Assembly: GCF_001557535.2 (NCBI RefSeq)
Contig: NZ_CP014308.1
Span: 434,001-498,000 of the forward strand
Source: Burkholderia sp. PAMC 26561
Lineage (GTDB): Bacteria > Pseudomonadota > Gammaproteobacteria > Burkholderiales > Burkholderiaceae
Direction: 5' to 3'
DNA: 64,000 bases
Of the stretch, positions 19,924 to 29,922 are shown piece after piece. The notes beneath the pieces are model-generated. The model did no database searches, had not been told where the DNA came from, and was given only the letters and a program-made list of their open reading frames with translations. Every line of letters starts with the position of its first letter. The stretch's first letter is position 1. A program made the translations under genes and the position numbers.

Positions 19924-20471
19924 CTACAAGCGATATCGTCGACACCCATCAGCGGTCCTGGTGTCAAGTGAGCAAACAAAATCCTCGACTGCGCGAGCAG
20001 CCGATTCTTATTAAACGACCGAATGCAGTAGCCGAGCACACCCGTTTCTTCGATTCATGGCTGCGACGGATCGCGCCAGACACCCATCAGGCTCAAGCGA
20101 ATGGCGTACGTCGGTTGCCTATCGCCCTGGTGGCTTTGCCACCCCCAGAAGAACTACAAGGGCATCCCCGTTGAGCACAAGCTAAATCGAAGCTCGGCGT
20201 GCATACATGTTGCAAAGCCATTCGGCTTGCATGAGGTGAAGGACTGCTGTACTACAAGCGGTCATATTGGGCTGCTGGCCCGGACCCTGATGAAAGACGC
20301 GCGCAAGGACCTCATTCTTTGGACGGGATAGTAATCCCCGTTCTTCTGACAGGCACACCTTGCGCGGGTCCAACCCGCTTCACATCACCGCTGGCAGTGC
20401 AAAGTAATCGTCAACTCCCTCGTGGTTGCTCTGATGCATCGGGCTGCTTGCCTATCGGGCGTAGTGTTCGT
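19924..20471. other. Gene-free stretch, IS110 right-end side
   Basis: No convincing gene. Small frames at 19845-20331 match nothing I know. The last 100-150 bases lie just downstream of the stop of an IS110-type transposase and may include that element's right end, where some IS110 relatives encode their guide RNA. Confidence 0.3.
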
Positions 20472-20516
20472 TCATGTGGTCGCCAATACGTATTTGAAGG
20501 CTTCGCCGTAATTGAG

Positions 20517-21942
20517 AGAGTTATGGTCGAAAGTGGTGTTCGGGGTGAGGCAGGGATTTGAAGGCGGTGGCGGTTTAGCTGAGAATGTTGCTTGTCTAGA
20601 GTAACAACCAGCCAAACCGAGATCCACCACCAATGAAGAAGCTTACAGAAGAAACAAGCGCGGGTAAATCGGAAGCACGGCCCAGTGGGCTTGACGATTT
20701 GATTCAACAGGGCGCGCGGCAGATTGTCCAGCAAGCGATCGAGGCAGAATTGGCGGCATTGCTAGAAAGATACGACAACGTGAAGACCCTTGATGGAAGA
20801 CGGACTGTGATTCGCAATGGCTACCTGCCTGAGCGCGAGGTCGTCACAGCAATCGGCCCGGTCACCGTGAAGGTGCCGAAAGTTCGCGATCGCTCGGGCT
20901 CGGGCGTGAAGTTCAATTCGAACATCGTGCCGCCCTACATTCGGAAGTCACCCCGCGTGTCAGCGGCGTTGCCCTGGCTGTATCTACGTGGCGTCTCGAC
21001 CGGCGACATGGGAGAAGCGCTGAGCGTGCTGCTGGGCGAAGAGGCCAACGGTCTTTCGCCCAACGTGGTCAGCCGTCTAAAGGCTCAGTGGGCCGACGAG
21101 CACATCCTGTGGAATCAGCGTGATCTGTCAGACGCCCGCTGGGTCTATTGGTGGGCCGATGGCATCCACACGGGGTTGCGCAGCGACGATTCGGATGGCC
21201 AGTGCTTGTTGGTCATCATCGGCGTGAAGCCGGACGGAACGAAAGAACGCGTCGCGATCGGCGACGGGTTCCGCGAGTCGAAGGACGCCTGGTGCGAGCT
21301 CTTGCTGGATCTGAAAGCGCGAGGCCTACAAAGCGGTCCGCTGCTCGCGGCCGGCGATGGGGCAATGGGGCTGTGGGCAGCATTGGCCGAAGTGTTTCCG
21401 AAAACGCGGCACCAGCGTTGCTGGTTTCACAAGACTGGAAACATTCTCAACGCTTTGCCCAAATCGCAGCATGGTCGGGCCAAAGCTGGCCTGCAGGAGA
21501 TCTGGCAAGCCGCCACACGCGAAGAAGCGCGCGCGGCCTTCAACCGCTTCATTGACGCTTATTCGGCCAAGTATCCGAAGGCGACGGAGAAACTCACAAA
21601 AGACAGTGATGAGTTGCTTGCCTTCTATGACTTTCCTGCCGAACACTGGCAGCACTTGCGAACGACTAATCCCATTGAGTCGACCTTCGCCACAGTTCGG
21701 CATCGAACAACCCGCACGCGCAATTGCGTCTCGCGGGCGACCTTCCTGGGCCTCGCATTCAAGCTGATCGAGTCGGCGGAAAAATCGTGGCGGCGCATTC
21801 GTGCGCCCGAAAAAGTCGCCTCACTGCTCCAAGGCGTTCCTTTCAAAGACGGACTACCGGTGACCGACAGCACACCGGCTCAGCAACCGCTTGCCGCCTG
21901 ATCATGCCGAGCCTCGCAAACACCAGATTTGACAGTAACTCT
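20517..21942 (+). mobile_element. IS256 family insertion sequence with target duplication
   Basis: The inverted repeats are 20517-20540 (AGAGTTATGG, then GTGGTGTT) and 21919-21942 read in reverse (AGAGTTACTG, then CTGGTGTT), 19 of 24 identical. AATTGAG occurs directly outside both ends (20510-20516 and 21943-21949), consistent with the 8-9 bp duplication of IS256. Removing the element rejoins the C-terminal coding sequence of the surrounding IS110 transposase, so the insertion is later than that element. Confidence 0.85.
20633..21901 (+). CDS. IS256 family (mutator) transposase
   Basis: Full length at 422 residues. The DDE core is readable: first Asp in YWWADGIHTGLR, second in AAGDGAMGLWAAL followed by the CxxH-type RCWFHKTGN block, and Glu in NPIESTFATVRHRT. 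The N-terminal region holds the DNA-binding helices (IVQQAIEAELAALL, and REVVTAIGPVTVKVPKVRDR). The frame has no lesion, and with its recognisable ends and target duplication the element is likely still mobile. Confidence 0.93.
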   Translation: MKKLTEETSAGKSEARPSGLDDLIQQGARQIVQQAIEAELAALLERYDNVKTLDGRRTVIRNGYLPEREVVTAIGPVTVKVPKVRDRSGSGVKFNSNIVPPYIRKSPRVSAALPWLYLRGVSTGDMGEALSVLLGEEANGLSPNVVSRLKAQWADEHILWNQRDLSDARWVYWWADGIHTGLRSDDSDGQCLLVIIGVKPDGTKERVAIGDGFRESKDAWCELLLDLKARGLQSGPLLAAGDGAMGLWAALAEVFPKTRHQRCWFHKTGNILNALPKSQHGRAKAGLQEIWQAATREEARAAFNRFIDAYSAKYPKATEKLTKDSDELLAFYDFPAEHWQHLRTTNPIESTFATVRHRTTRTRNCVSRATFLGLAFKLIESAEKSWRRIRAPEKVASLLQGVPFKDGLPVTDSTPAQQPLAA

Positions 21943-22895
21943 AATTGAGAGTCGCCCACGCCATGCGCGCATTCTTCGCGGCGATGGCGACAGCCGCCCG
22001 CCAGTAGCCGCGACGCTCGACGAGACTTCTCACCTAGCGGCTGAAACGGTCCTGCTTGTCGCCCAGACTCGCCATCACCGAGCGAGCTCCGAGTATCAGC
22101 AGATTTCGTAGGTACGCATCCCGTCTTCGTGATGCCGCCCAGCCGTTCCTTCCCTCCGCTGCTGTACTGGCTTGGCGTGAGACCTATCCATGCGGCCACC
22201 AGGCGGCCACCAGGCGGCCATTTCTGAAATCGTGTCCGGCGCCGAGACTCGCAAGCAAAGCGCTTGCGGTGGTCGGGCCAATGCCGCGGAGATGCACAAG
22301 GTGTCGGCTGCGCTCATCGTCTCGGGCGATTCCGCTGATTGCACCATCGTATTCGGCGAGCCGGGCTTTGATGTTGCTGGCGTGCTCGAGCAGATCACTG
22401 ATACAGCGCCGGACCCAGCCGGGCAAAGCGTCCAGATAGGTCGGGAGCTCTCTTCGGAGGCGTTCCGGGCTCTGTGACAACACCACGCCGAATTCTGAGA
22501 GCAGGCCACGTATCCGGTTGTAGATCGCGGTCCGTTCCTCGACGAAACCCTGACGCGTTCGATGCAGGCAGAGCGTAGCCTGCTGGTTCATCCTTAAGTG
22601 GCACGAAACGCATGTTGGGGCGCGTCACTGCCTTACAGATTGCCGCGGCATCGGCTGCGTCGTTCTTGCCACGCTTGCCCGACATCCGGTACGGCGCCAC
22701 GAGTTTCGGCGCCATCAGCTTCACCGTGTGACCGTACTGCTGAAACATCCGCGCCCAGTGATGTGCACCCGAGCATGCTTCCATGCCGATGAGACAGGGC
22801 GGCAACTGGGCGATCAGCGCGAGCAGTTGATCGCGTTAGACGCGCGGTTTGATCAATACGGCTTTGCCGGCTTCATCCACTCCATGGCTACCGGA

Positions 22896-23804
22896 TTGGT
22901 CTTGCTTTTCTTACGCTCGTGGACTGCCGGGCTTCCGTGCTAAAGTGCATCGAGAAGTTGGCTGCCTCGATGAATGCCCAGCTTAGGTATGAATTTCCGT
23001 TCCTGGTATTGCCTTCGCCCTTCTTCTTGCCGTTGCTCATGCGCTGACTGTCCACGCACCGCGCGTAGGAGGCGAAGTTGCCGGCGCTGGCGAAACGTTG
23101 GATGGACCCAGTTTCCAGCACGATCACGGTGGCAAGGGTTTGGCCAATGCCGGGCACTGTGGTCAGAGTGCGAAGTCCGCATGTGGCGCTACCTTTTCCT
23201 GAAGCCGCTTTTCCACAATCGCGATCTGCGCGGAAAGCGTTGTGATGACCGCGACGTTCGCGCGAACCGCAAGCGCTACGTCCTTAGGCAGATGCAGTTG
23301 GTCGACAGCGTCCTCGTCCAATTGTTTGACCTGATTGCTCGTGATTCGCGTGCCGAACTGACGTGCCGTTGTGTTCTCGACGGCGAGGATATGGGTGGTG
23401 CGGCTGCGCACTAGTTGCATGCGCTTGCGAGCCATGTCGCACAGCTCACGGTGCTTCGCCGGCAGGATGGTGCCGGTAGGAAGGATGCCCAGGCGCAGCA
23501 GATGGGCCAGGTAGCGCGCGTCGGTCTCGTCACCGCTGTGCTTGAGCCCGTCGTATTTCTTGATCGCGGTGGTGTTGGCCAGATGAACCGTGAAGCCGCC
23601 CGCCTGCAGGCCGTCGACAAGCCAGTACCAGTTGTACGTGGATTCGACCACGACGCCTGCCAGCTCGGCTCGCCACGGGGCTAGGAACGCCAGAATCTTT
23701 GCCAGGTCTTTCGGCAATCGCTTTTCGGCGCCCACGCGGTCCGATTCGTCAATCACGCTCACCACGCTGTTATTCAAATGCAGGTCAATGCCGCTATAGT
23801 TCAT
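22896..23804 (-). pseudogene. IS110 family transposase (DEDD), frameshifted and 3' truncated
   Basis: From ATG 23804 (GGAGG upstream): MNYSGIDLHLNNSVVSVIDE with the RuvC-like first Asp, then [35 protein letters not shown] and RTTHILAVENTTARQFG. The frame closes at 23163 after PHADFAL; one more C restores LLTTVPGIGQTLATVIVLET and the C-terminal Transposase_20 domain with the candidate catalytic serine region (FASAGNFASYARCVDSQRMS). It ends at a fusion with the other IS110 relic at about 22896. A close relative fragment is at 53026-53328. Confidence 0.82.
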
Positions 23805-23851
23805 GATGACCTCCTACCGGTTAAAGCCGTTTTGGCAAACTCACTTTAACC

Positions 23852-25315
23852 CATCTCTTTATACACAACCCGACACTTGTGGCAACGATGGGGGAGTAAA
23901 AAAGTAGCCGCAAGGGGGTTGTTAACTGTGCGGATTTCGCGTTTACTCTCGGATTTTCAGCATGAAGATCCGAGACGACGCAGGAGCATGGGTGGACGAG
24001 GAATTTGAGACGCTGGATCTGGGTGATCCACGGCGAGACCGGCGCGCGAAGGAGCTGGTCAAACGGTTCGCCAGCCGGCCCACGGCTAGCATTCCGGGCG
24101 CGTGCGAAGGCTGGTCAGAGACGATCGCTGCATATCGCTTTTTGGGCAATGAGCACATCGACTGGCGCGACATGATGCAGCCGCATTGGGACCGTACCAC
24201 GGCACGCATGGGGCAGTTGCCGGTGGTGCTGTGCATTGCCGATACGACAGAGCTGAACTTTAACGGTCAGGATATCGAAGGGGCTGGCCCGCTCTGCTAT
24301 GAAGCACAGGTGGGCATGTATCTTCCCGCGACCTATGCGGTGACACCAGATCGGGAGCCGCTGGGTGTGATGAACGCATGGATATAGGCGCGCGAACCAC
24401 GCGATGCAAACGGCAAGCGTGGGGGCGTTAAGGAAAGTGCGCGGTGGATCGAAAGCTATGAGATCGTGGCCGAACAGGCACGGGCCCTGCCTGACACGCG
24501 GCTGGTGTATGTGGCCGATCGTGAAGGCGACATCGCCGCGCTCATGCAGCGTGCGCAGGAACTGGGTGAACCGGCGGACTGGCTGATGCGCTCGCAACAC
24601 AATCGCGCGCTCAAGGGCGAAGCAAGTTTGTGGGAGACGGTGCACGCCAGCAAGGTACTCGGCCACATCAGCTTCGTGCTGCCCGGGCGTAACGGCCAGA
24701 AGGCGCGTGAAGTGAGGCAGGAACTGCGTAGCCAGCGCGTCACGCTGCCCGGGCGTGCCGGTGTCAAGCTAACCTGCGTCGAGGCGTATGAAGTGGATGT
24801 GCCAGCGGGTGTGAAGCCTGTTATCTGGCGTCTTGTGACCAACCGGGAAGCAGGTGATGCGCATGCCCTCATCGAACTCGTTGACTGGTACCGCGCGAGG
24901 TGGGAAATAGAAATGTTCTTCAACGTCCTGAAGAACGCCTGCGGTGTCGAGGCACTGCAACTCTCACAGATGGAGCGGGTGGAAAAGGCGCTCGTGCTGT
25001 ACATGGTCGTATCGTGGCGTATCGCGCGGCTCATGCGTGTGGGCAGAACCTGTCCGGAGTTGAACGCGTCGCTGTTCTTTGCGGCTGACGAGATACACGG
25101 CGCCCATGTGCTCTGCAAGAAAGCGCGTCCCAAAAAACCGCCGACGCTCAACCAGATGATACGGATGGTCGGCCCACTGGGCGGATTTCTTGGGCGCAAG
25201 AGCGACGGCGAACCAGGCGCGAAGACGCTATGGATTGGCATGCAGCGAGTCATGGATGCTGTGATCACTATCCAGATCTTGCGCGACGGCTATGACACTT
25301 GTGTATAACGAGATG
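23852..25315 (+). mobile_element. IS4 family (IS50-like) insertion sequence with 9-bp target duplication
   Basis: The left end CATCTCTTTATACACAA (23852-23868) and the right end, read in reverse CATCTCGTTATACACAA (25299-25315), match at 16 of 17 positions. They share TTATACACAA with the Tn5/IS50 outside end, including its DnaA-box-like TTATACACA. ACTTTAACC flanks both sides exactly (23843-23851 and 25316-25324), the 9-bp duplication expected for this family. It inserted into the left end of an IS110 element. Confidence 0.92.
23962..25308 (+). pseudogene. IS4 family (Tn5-like) transposase with one nonsense codon
   Basis: One reading frame of 448 codons carries the whole transposase, interrupted only by TAG at 24385-24387 (codon 142, after GVMNAWI). 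The N-terminus WVDEEFETLDLGDPRRDRR is typical of Tn5-like enzymes. Catalytic Asp residues lie in CIADTTELNF and VYVADREGDIAALM. The YREK box is WYRARWEIEMFFNVLK. The stop most likely replaced a TGG tryptophan codon by one transition. Unless suppressed, no active enzyme is made from this copy. Confidence 0.88.
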
Positions 25316-25375
25316 ACTTTAACCCCGTCGCCCGGCAGGGCGCGGGAGGTGGTCCGCTAGATGATTTCCAATCCT

Positions 25376-26164
25376 TAGCACGGGGTAAGTCGGTAACCCG
25401 GTCCTGGGCAATATAAGCCTGGGTCAATCCCTTTAGTACGACATCAAAGTGCTCTGGATTTTCTTAGCATGAGGTAGAGCGGATGCCCCGCAGTCCACAC
25501 CGGCACGAGGATTACCGGCTATTACATATGCGGGGCCGAACACATCAGCGACACCGTGTTTCAAGTCTCTGATGACAGAAGCGGCGTCGCCCCCGATCTG
25601 CTCCATGTCAAGCTCGCCGTTGATATCGCCCGTGCTGCGTGCGTTTGACCGTCTGCCATATTCAACAATGGCATAGTTCGGCAACTTGTGCGGGCAGTCT
25701 CCTGAACATTCTACTGTCGCAGTTTCCGCCTGCGACAAGCTTTAATAGCAGGCCCTGACCTTCGATGTCGTAGGCGATGTCGGCTCATCGTTTCGAACGT
25801 CTCTTGAGTGGATCTTGAATACTCCTGAAGGTATTAGGGAGAAACGGTGGCTGCGCCCCATCCAAGCCCCACCGAAACGCCTGCACCCAAATTACAACGT
25901 GCTCAATTCAACAGCAGAACTTCCGCATTCCCATCGAGGCTGCGCTAAAATTTGCCTATGCCGGTTAGTGAGTCGCCGCTCGCAAGCCGCGAATCAGCAT
26001 CGATCCGGTTAGCAGTGTACGACAGATGCGCAACATCACTAACCAGGCCCAATCCGGCGCGCCACGACGACCACCGGCATACATGTCCCCACCTGCATGC
26101 TGGACAACATGCTACCGCTAGGCGCCGAATAATATGGTGTACCAAGCACAGCAGGTCCAAAACG
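25376..26164. other. Gene-poor stretch with an unassigned small frame
   Basis: A 101-codon minus-strand frame at 25433-25738 (MSQAETATVECSGDCPHKLP, ending KKIQSTLMSY) has a plausible composition, but I do not recognise a family and it lacks a clear ribosome binding site. It may be the remains of a longer gene lost when IS110 arrived. The remainder up to the porin stop codon holds nothing recognisable. Confidence 0.3.
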
Positions 26165-27352
26165 CTAAAATGTATGCTTGATGCCAGCAACAACCGCAAT
26201 CTGCTTATAAGAGTCGTTACCACTTACTGCCCCGTTAAAACTAATCGCCGCAAGAGATGCGTCACGTGTTGCAAACTGGAGTACGGTAGCGAGATGCAGA
26301 GTCGTTCGCTTTGACAGAAAATATTCGGTCCCGAGATTGATCTGCTGCCAGGCAGGATGATTGCCTGTCGCAAATGGCTTAATGCTCATCCCGCCTTGCG
26401 CTAAGCCAGCAGTGTACGTATAACCCGCGCCAACAAGCCACGCGGGCGTGATCAGCTTTTTCGCGTTGATTTCATAGTTGTCCAGTCGGAGCCGGGTACC
26501 GTCGCGATAGTCAAGAGTCGAATCGCTGAAGACGGCCGATAGGGTCAAGAACGAGAACGCATAAGTGCCGCCCACTGCAATGATGCTTTGTCGCGTAACG
26601 GGCGAGGTATTGTAGAAAATGCTGGAAGCGCCGAGGGTGTACTGATTCGCAGCGATCGTGCCGTTGGGATTTGTGTTATTTGTGGACGACGGATCGTCTA
26701 ACCGCATGTAGCTCACGCCTGCCTTGAACGAGCCGCCATCGTAAGAGACGGCGACATTGTAGTCCCGATTATTTGCGAAGCCGGCGCCGTTGTTTCCAGA
26801 CGCTTGGTTGCTAAACCCATAAAGTATGCCGAGTGTAATCCCGTGAAGCGTCGGTGACTGATATTTGACCGAGTTGTTGCTCCGTATCGTCTGATACAGG
26901 TTATCGTTGTCGCCAACGTGGGCGCCGAAAGTCCCCATGAACTGGGTCCATGCCAGGAACGAGCCGAGAAATTCGTAACCGAAGTCGTACAGCCGACCCA
27001 TTGTGAAGGTACCCAGACGGGCGCTTGAAAGACCGACAAAAGCCTGCCGTCCGAACAAAAGGCCGCCTTGCGCGAGTTTTCCAGTGGTTCCCTGGAAGCC
27101 GTTTTCGAGCGTGAAAATCGCAGTAAGGCCGCCGCCCAGATCTTCGGCTCCGCGTAGGCCCCAACGATTCCCACTAAGTTCACCAGTTAGTGCCTTGAAG
27201 TTTCTTTGTCCACGTGCTGTTGCGGAAGCCGCTTCGCTAGAAGAGTACGCTAACGACTCGTCGATAATTCCATATAACACGACACTCGGTTGCGCATATG
27301 TCCCTGATGCAGCGCAGAGAAGCGCTAGCGCGAGGCAGATGTCCTTTTTCAT
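26165..27352 (-). CDS. Outer membrane porin, OmpC/Burkholderia type
   Basis: The 395-residue porin is intact. The start ATG follows AGGAG and opens a signal peptide (MKKDICLALALLCAASGTYA) cleaved before QPSVVLYGIID. Typical blocks are SGNRWGLRGAEDLGGGLTAI, FTLENGF and LFGRQAFVGLS, and it ends AVVAGIKHTF with the terminal aromatic residue. It is the last gene of the minus-strand aromatic operon and probably admits the substrate or a carboxylated intermediate. Confidence 0.88.
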   Translation of the reverse strand: MKKDICLALALLCAASGTYAQPSVVLYGIIDESLAYSSSEAASATARGQRNFKALTGELSGNRWGLRGAEDLGGGLTAIFTLENGFQGTTGKLAQGGLLFGRQAFVGLSSARLGTFTMGRLYDFGYEFLGSFLAWTQFMGTFGAHVGDNDNLYQTIRSNNSVKYQSPTLHGITLGILYGFSNQASGNNGAGFANNRDYNVAVSYDGGSFKAGVSYMRLDDPSSTNNTNPNGTIAANQYTLGASSIFYNTSPVTRQSIIAVGGTYAFSFLTLSAVFSDSTLDYRDGTRLRLDNYEINAKKLITPAWLVGAGYTYTAGLAQGGMSIKPFATGNHPAWQQINLGTEYFLSKRTTLHLATVLQFATRDASLAAISFNGAVSGNDSYKQIAVVAGIKHTF

Positions 27353-27401
27353 TTCGTCTCCTAAACCTAACTGGTTTTTTTGTGGGTACTACTACTTGTG
27401 T

Positions 27402-28919
27402 TTATTCGGCGTCCAGGCTCGCTTTAATGGCCGCGGCAGTGACGGGTGTGGTTGACGCCTTGTAGGCTGTTGCTACATCGCTTTTCATCTTGGCGAGCAC
27501 CGCCTTATCAAGATATCGACCCTTTAGTAGAACCGCGGAGATCCTGTCGAGGTTGGCTGCGTCCTCGATTGGATTGCCTTCCAACAAAACGAGGTCAGCG
27601 TTCTTACCTGTTTCGACAGTGCCCATCGATTCTTCTCGGTTGAGAAACTCAGCGCCGTTCAGTGTGGTCATCTGAAGAATTTCCAACGGTGAGAGTCCAG
27701 CTGTCGCAAGCTCATGAAACTCGTCATGCAGTCCGAACCCCGGAACCACCCAAACTGATGCAACGCCCGAGTCGGAGACCGTCAACATCTTGACGCCGCT
27801 TTGCTTTAGCATCTTGGTGACAGATTGCTGCAACGCATAAGTCTGCCGAAGCGCAGCCTTGTTAGACGGCGTAAGGTTGGCAAACGTCCGCTCTAACTGC
27901 ATCCAGGTCGCAAGCCGGATCTTGTCAACGTAAGCCAGATCGGGGTCGGTTTGAAACGCCGGATCATCCGTTGTTTCGAGTGCTTTCACGCGGCGAAGAG
28001 TGGGCACATTCCAAGTCCCGTTCTGGACGAAGGTTGTTGCCAAGTTCAGGCACTTCTCGTTACTGTAAGTGGCCAACAATTCCTGCAGCGTAGCGGTATC
28101 AGACGCATACGCTGGCGCACTTAACCCCGCAGCGGCGACCATGGTTTGCCGCATTGCAACTTCGTTTGTCGTGCAATCCAGGAGGATTCCGATTCCGGAG
28201 CCAAGATGCTCGATAGATTTCCATCCCAGTTGGGACGACTCGCTTGCACTGACAGCTGGCGTGAGATGGCCGGCCAATGGCAGCCCTAAGCGCTTTGATT
28301 CACCCAGGAACGCCAACATCGCGTCGCGGTTTGCGCTGATCACCTTGATGAAATCCACGCCAAGCGCCTTCTGTTGGTCCACGCCTTGGACAGCACTTGC
28401 TGCGGTATTGGTACCGTTAAATATGTCGCTCGGTATCAATAAAACTTCCGGCGCGTCGATGCGGCCCGCAGCGCTGTTTGCGTTTAGTTGCTGCGCACGG
28501 GAGACCATGTCAGGGAACTGACCAGGAAATGCGCCCATTTCCCGAAAGCCCGTAATTCCATTGGCGACCATCAACGGAAAATAGCTGGGATTCTCGTCAA
28601 CATGCACCATCGCATGGGCATGCATGTCGAGGAACCCAGGCACCAGAAATTTTCCCGTCCCATCAACCGCCGTAGCACTTCCACTCACACGAACATTCGC
28701 GGTCGGCGCGATCCTGGTAATTTTTCCTCCGTCAATGACCACTGCTTGCCCATTGTTTAGGGTCCCGTCACGAGTGTTAACGACGGTCGTGTTTTGAATG
28801 ACGGTCCCCTGTGTTACGTCGAAGATCCCGTCGCTACCGTGACCACACGCCACAATCAGGCCGCCAACGAATGAGATTGAGAGCAGCGCAATTGAAAGTC
28901 TTTTCGCCCGCCACCTCAT
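27402..28919 (-). CDS. Lipoprotein amidohydrolase, imidazolonepropionase-like
   Basis: A metal-dependent amidohydrolase of 505 residues. It starts with a lipoprotein signal (hydrophobic stretch, then GGLIVACGHGSD with the lipobox cysteine), so it is anchored in the cell envelope. Metal ligands are seen in FLDMHAHAM, the carbamylated-Lys candidate VDFIKVIS, LAGHLTP, SIEHLGSG and the Asp of TVSDSGVAS. The C-terminal DLVLLEGNPIED is typical of the family. Its ATG overlaps the stop of the upstream dioxygenase gene by four bases. The substrate is unknown. Confidence 0.8.
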   Translation of the reverse strand: MRWRAKRLSIALLSISFVGGLIVACGHGSDGIFDVTQGTVIQNTTVVNTRDGTLNNGQAVVIDGGKITRIAPTANVRVSGSATAVDGTGKFLVPGFLDMHAHAMVHVDENPSYFPLMVANGITGFREMGAFPGQFPDMVSRAQQLNANSAAGRIDAPEVLLIPSDIFNGTNTAASAVQGVDQQKALGVDFIKVISANRDAMLAFLGESKRLGLPLAGHLTPAVSASESSQLGWKSIEHLGSGIGILLDCTTNEVAMRQTMVAAAGLSAPAYASDTATLQELLATYSNEKCLNLATTFVQNGTWNVPTLRRVKALETTDDPAFQTDPDLAYVDKIRLATWMQLERTFANLTPSNKAALRQTYALQQSVTKMLKQSGVKMLTVSDSGVASVWVVPGFGLHDEFHELATAGLSPLEILQMTTLNGAEFLNREESMGTVETGKNADLVLLEGNPIEDAANLDRISAVLLKGRYLDKAVLAKMKSDVATAYKASTTPVTAAAIKASLDAE

Positions 28920-29857
28920 ACTGAATCTCCTTCAAAATTAGTCACGAAATCTTCAGGGACGGCCGGTCCCCAGACGTAAAGCGAATCCTCGGGGAGGTAA
29001 TCGGCAGCAGGCCAGTCGACGCCAGCCGGTATAAAGTCGATATCGAACGAGTATTCCGCGTAACTGCCCCACGGATCACGGACGTAGCGGAAATAGTTCG
29101 ACCCAAGAACGTGACGACCCAACCCCCATCCTTGACAGTATCCGGCGCGCGCCATTTGCTCACTGCCAAGCGCAACATCGTCGATCGATGAGACGTCCCA
29201 ACTCGTATGATGCAATCCCGGCCCATCGGACTTGGCAAACGCGATCAGATGGTGGTCGCTTCCATGAGGGCCATGCATAAATGCGATGATCGAACCAGAA
29301 TGGTCGGACAACCTGAGACCGAGCACGTCGGAATAAAAGCGTCTGGATTGGTCTACGTCACTTGTGAAAAGCAGTATGTGGGACAAGCGATTCGGCTTCA
29401 CTTGTGTGACCTCACTGCGGCACGGCGCCCTGCCCGACTCACTTGACTCGGGTGGAAAGATGCGCGCCGACTTTACCTGCGGCGAGGTCTTTTCGGCAAC
29501 GATCAGCTGGAGCGGGATACCTTGCGGGTCGATGATCCAGATCCCTTCCGTACTGGCGCCGTGAGGCGGTGCTATACGGGCAATATTCATCAACGTGAGC
29601 CTCTCCTCAAACGCTTCTCGATCGTGGGCAAATACGCCGAGCGTCAACCACAAGAGGCGCTTGCGTTCGCCCTCTAGGACTCGCCCCCATCTATGCTCAT
29701 GGCCGAAGGTATATAAGCTCAGTCCAGATAATTCCCGCCGCACGTCCAGACCGAACGACCTGAAAAAGTTCTCCGCCTCACCTAAATCGGGAACGCCGAA
29801 TACAAACTCGTGGATCGAGTGGACAGCCGGATGAGGAGATCCATTTTCGATTTTCAT
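28916..29857 (-). CDS. Type I extradiol dioxygenase (VOC superfamily)
   Basis: A two-domain vicinal oxygen chelate protein of 313 residues. The C-terminal domain has the Fe(II) triad His-His-Glu: H in RLSHILLF, H in GLHHTSWDV and E in DPWGSYAEYSFDIDF. The N-terminal domain (HSIHEFVFGVPDLGEAENFF) is the degenerate structural repeat. It should cleave a catechol-type ring in the meta position. It lies between an FAH-type hydrolase and the lipoprotein amidohydrolase in the same operon. A close remnant of its C-terminus lies at 37668-37870. Confidence 0.85.
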   Translation of the reverse strand: MKIENGSPHPAVHSIHEFVFGVPDLGEAENFFRSFGLDVRRELSGLSLYTFGHEHRWGRVLEGERKRLLWLTLGVFAHDREAFEERLTLMNIARIAPPHGASTEGIWIIDPQGIPLQLIVAEKTSPQVKSARIFPPESSESGRAPCRSEVTQVKPNRLSHILLFTSDVDQSRRFYSDVLGLRLSDHSGSIIAFMHGPHGSDHHLIAFAKSDGPGLHHTSWDVSSIDDVALGSEQMARAGYCQGWGLGRHVLGSNYFRYVRDPWGSYAEYSFDIDFIPAGVDWPAADYLPEDSLYVWGPAVPEDFVTNFEGDSV

Positions 29858-29922
29858 TTTGTATTCCTGATTATTATCAGTCGATAGCCACTCCGCATTT
29901 TTGGAGAGGCATACGGTGTTTC

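Larger units (their letters stand above)
20472..22895 (-). pseudogene. IS110-type transposase, decayed and split by IS256
   Basis: Minus-strand pieces in order: HGVDEAGKAVLIK, LPPCLIGMEACSGAHHWAR, APYRMSGKRGKNDAADAAAI, HQQATLCLHRTRQGFV, HLRGIGPTTASALLASLG and AAWIGLTPSQYSSGGKERLG. The last codons (TLN|YGEAFKYVLATT) lie beyond the IS256 insertion, with the stop at 20472-20474. Lesions include an in-frame TAA near 22839, a two-base loss near 22590, an 11-bp tandem duplication at 22198-22219 and further shifts. The N-terminal dozen residues are replaced by the end of a second IS110 relic at about 22896. Confidence 0.8.
23805..25375 (-). other. IS110 left-end non-coding region (interrupted by IS4)
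   Basis: Ignoring the IS4 insertion, about 100 bases precede the IS110 start codon and match the region upstream of the second copy at 52930-53025. Shared structures are GGTTAAAG/CTTTAACC arms around a 16-17 base loop just before the ribosome binding site, and a GCCC/GGGC hairpin whose loop differs (TGCC here, TGAT there). Homology stops at about 25372. IS110 elements carry their bridge RNA in such flanks, so this is a candidate for part of that RNA. Function is inferred. Confidence 0.4.

Noticed and set aside
24466..25308. Separate 280-residue transposase gene downstream of the TAG
   Set aside because: It is in the same frame as the upstream part and lacks its own ribosome binding site; it is the second half of one IS4 transposase.
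27402..28919. Imidazolonepropionase (HutI) identity
   Set aside because: The protein is a lipoprotein, longer than HutI, and has no histidine-utilisation neighbours; only the broader amidohydrolase family is supported.
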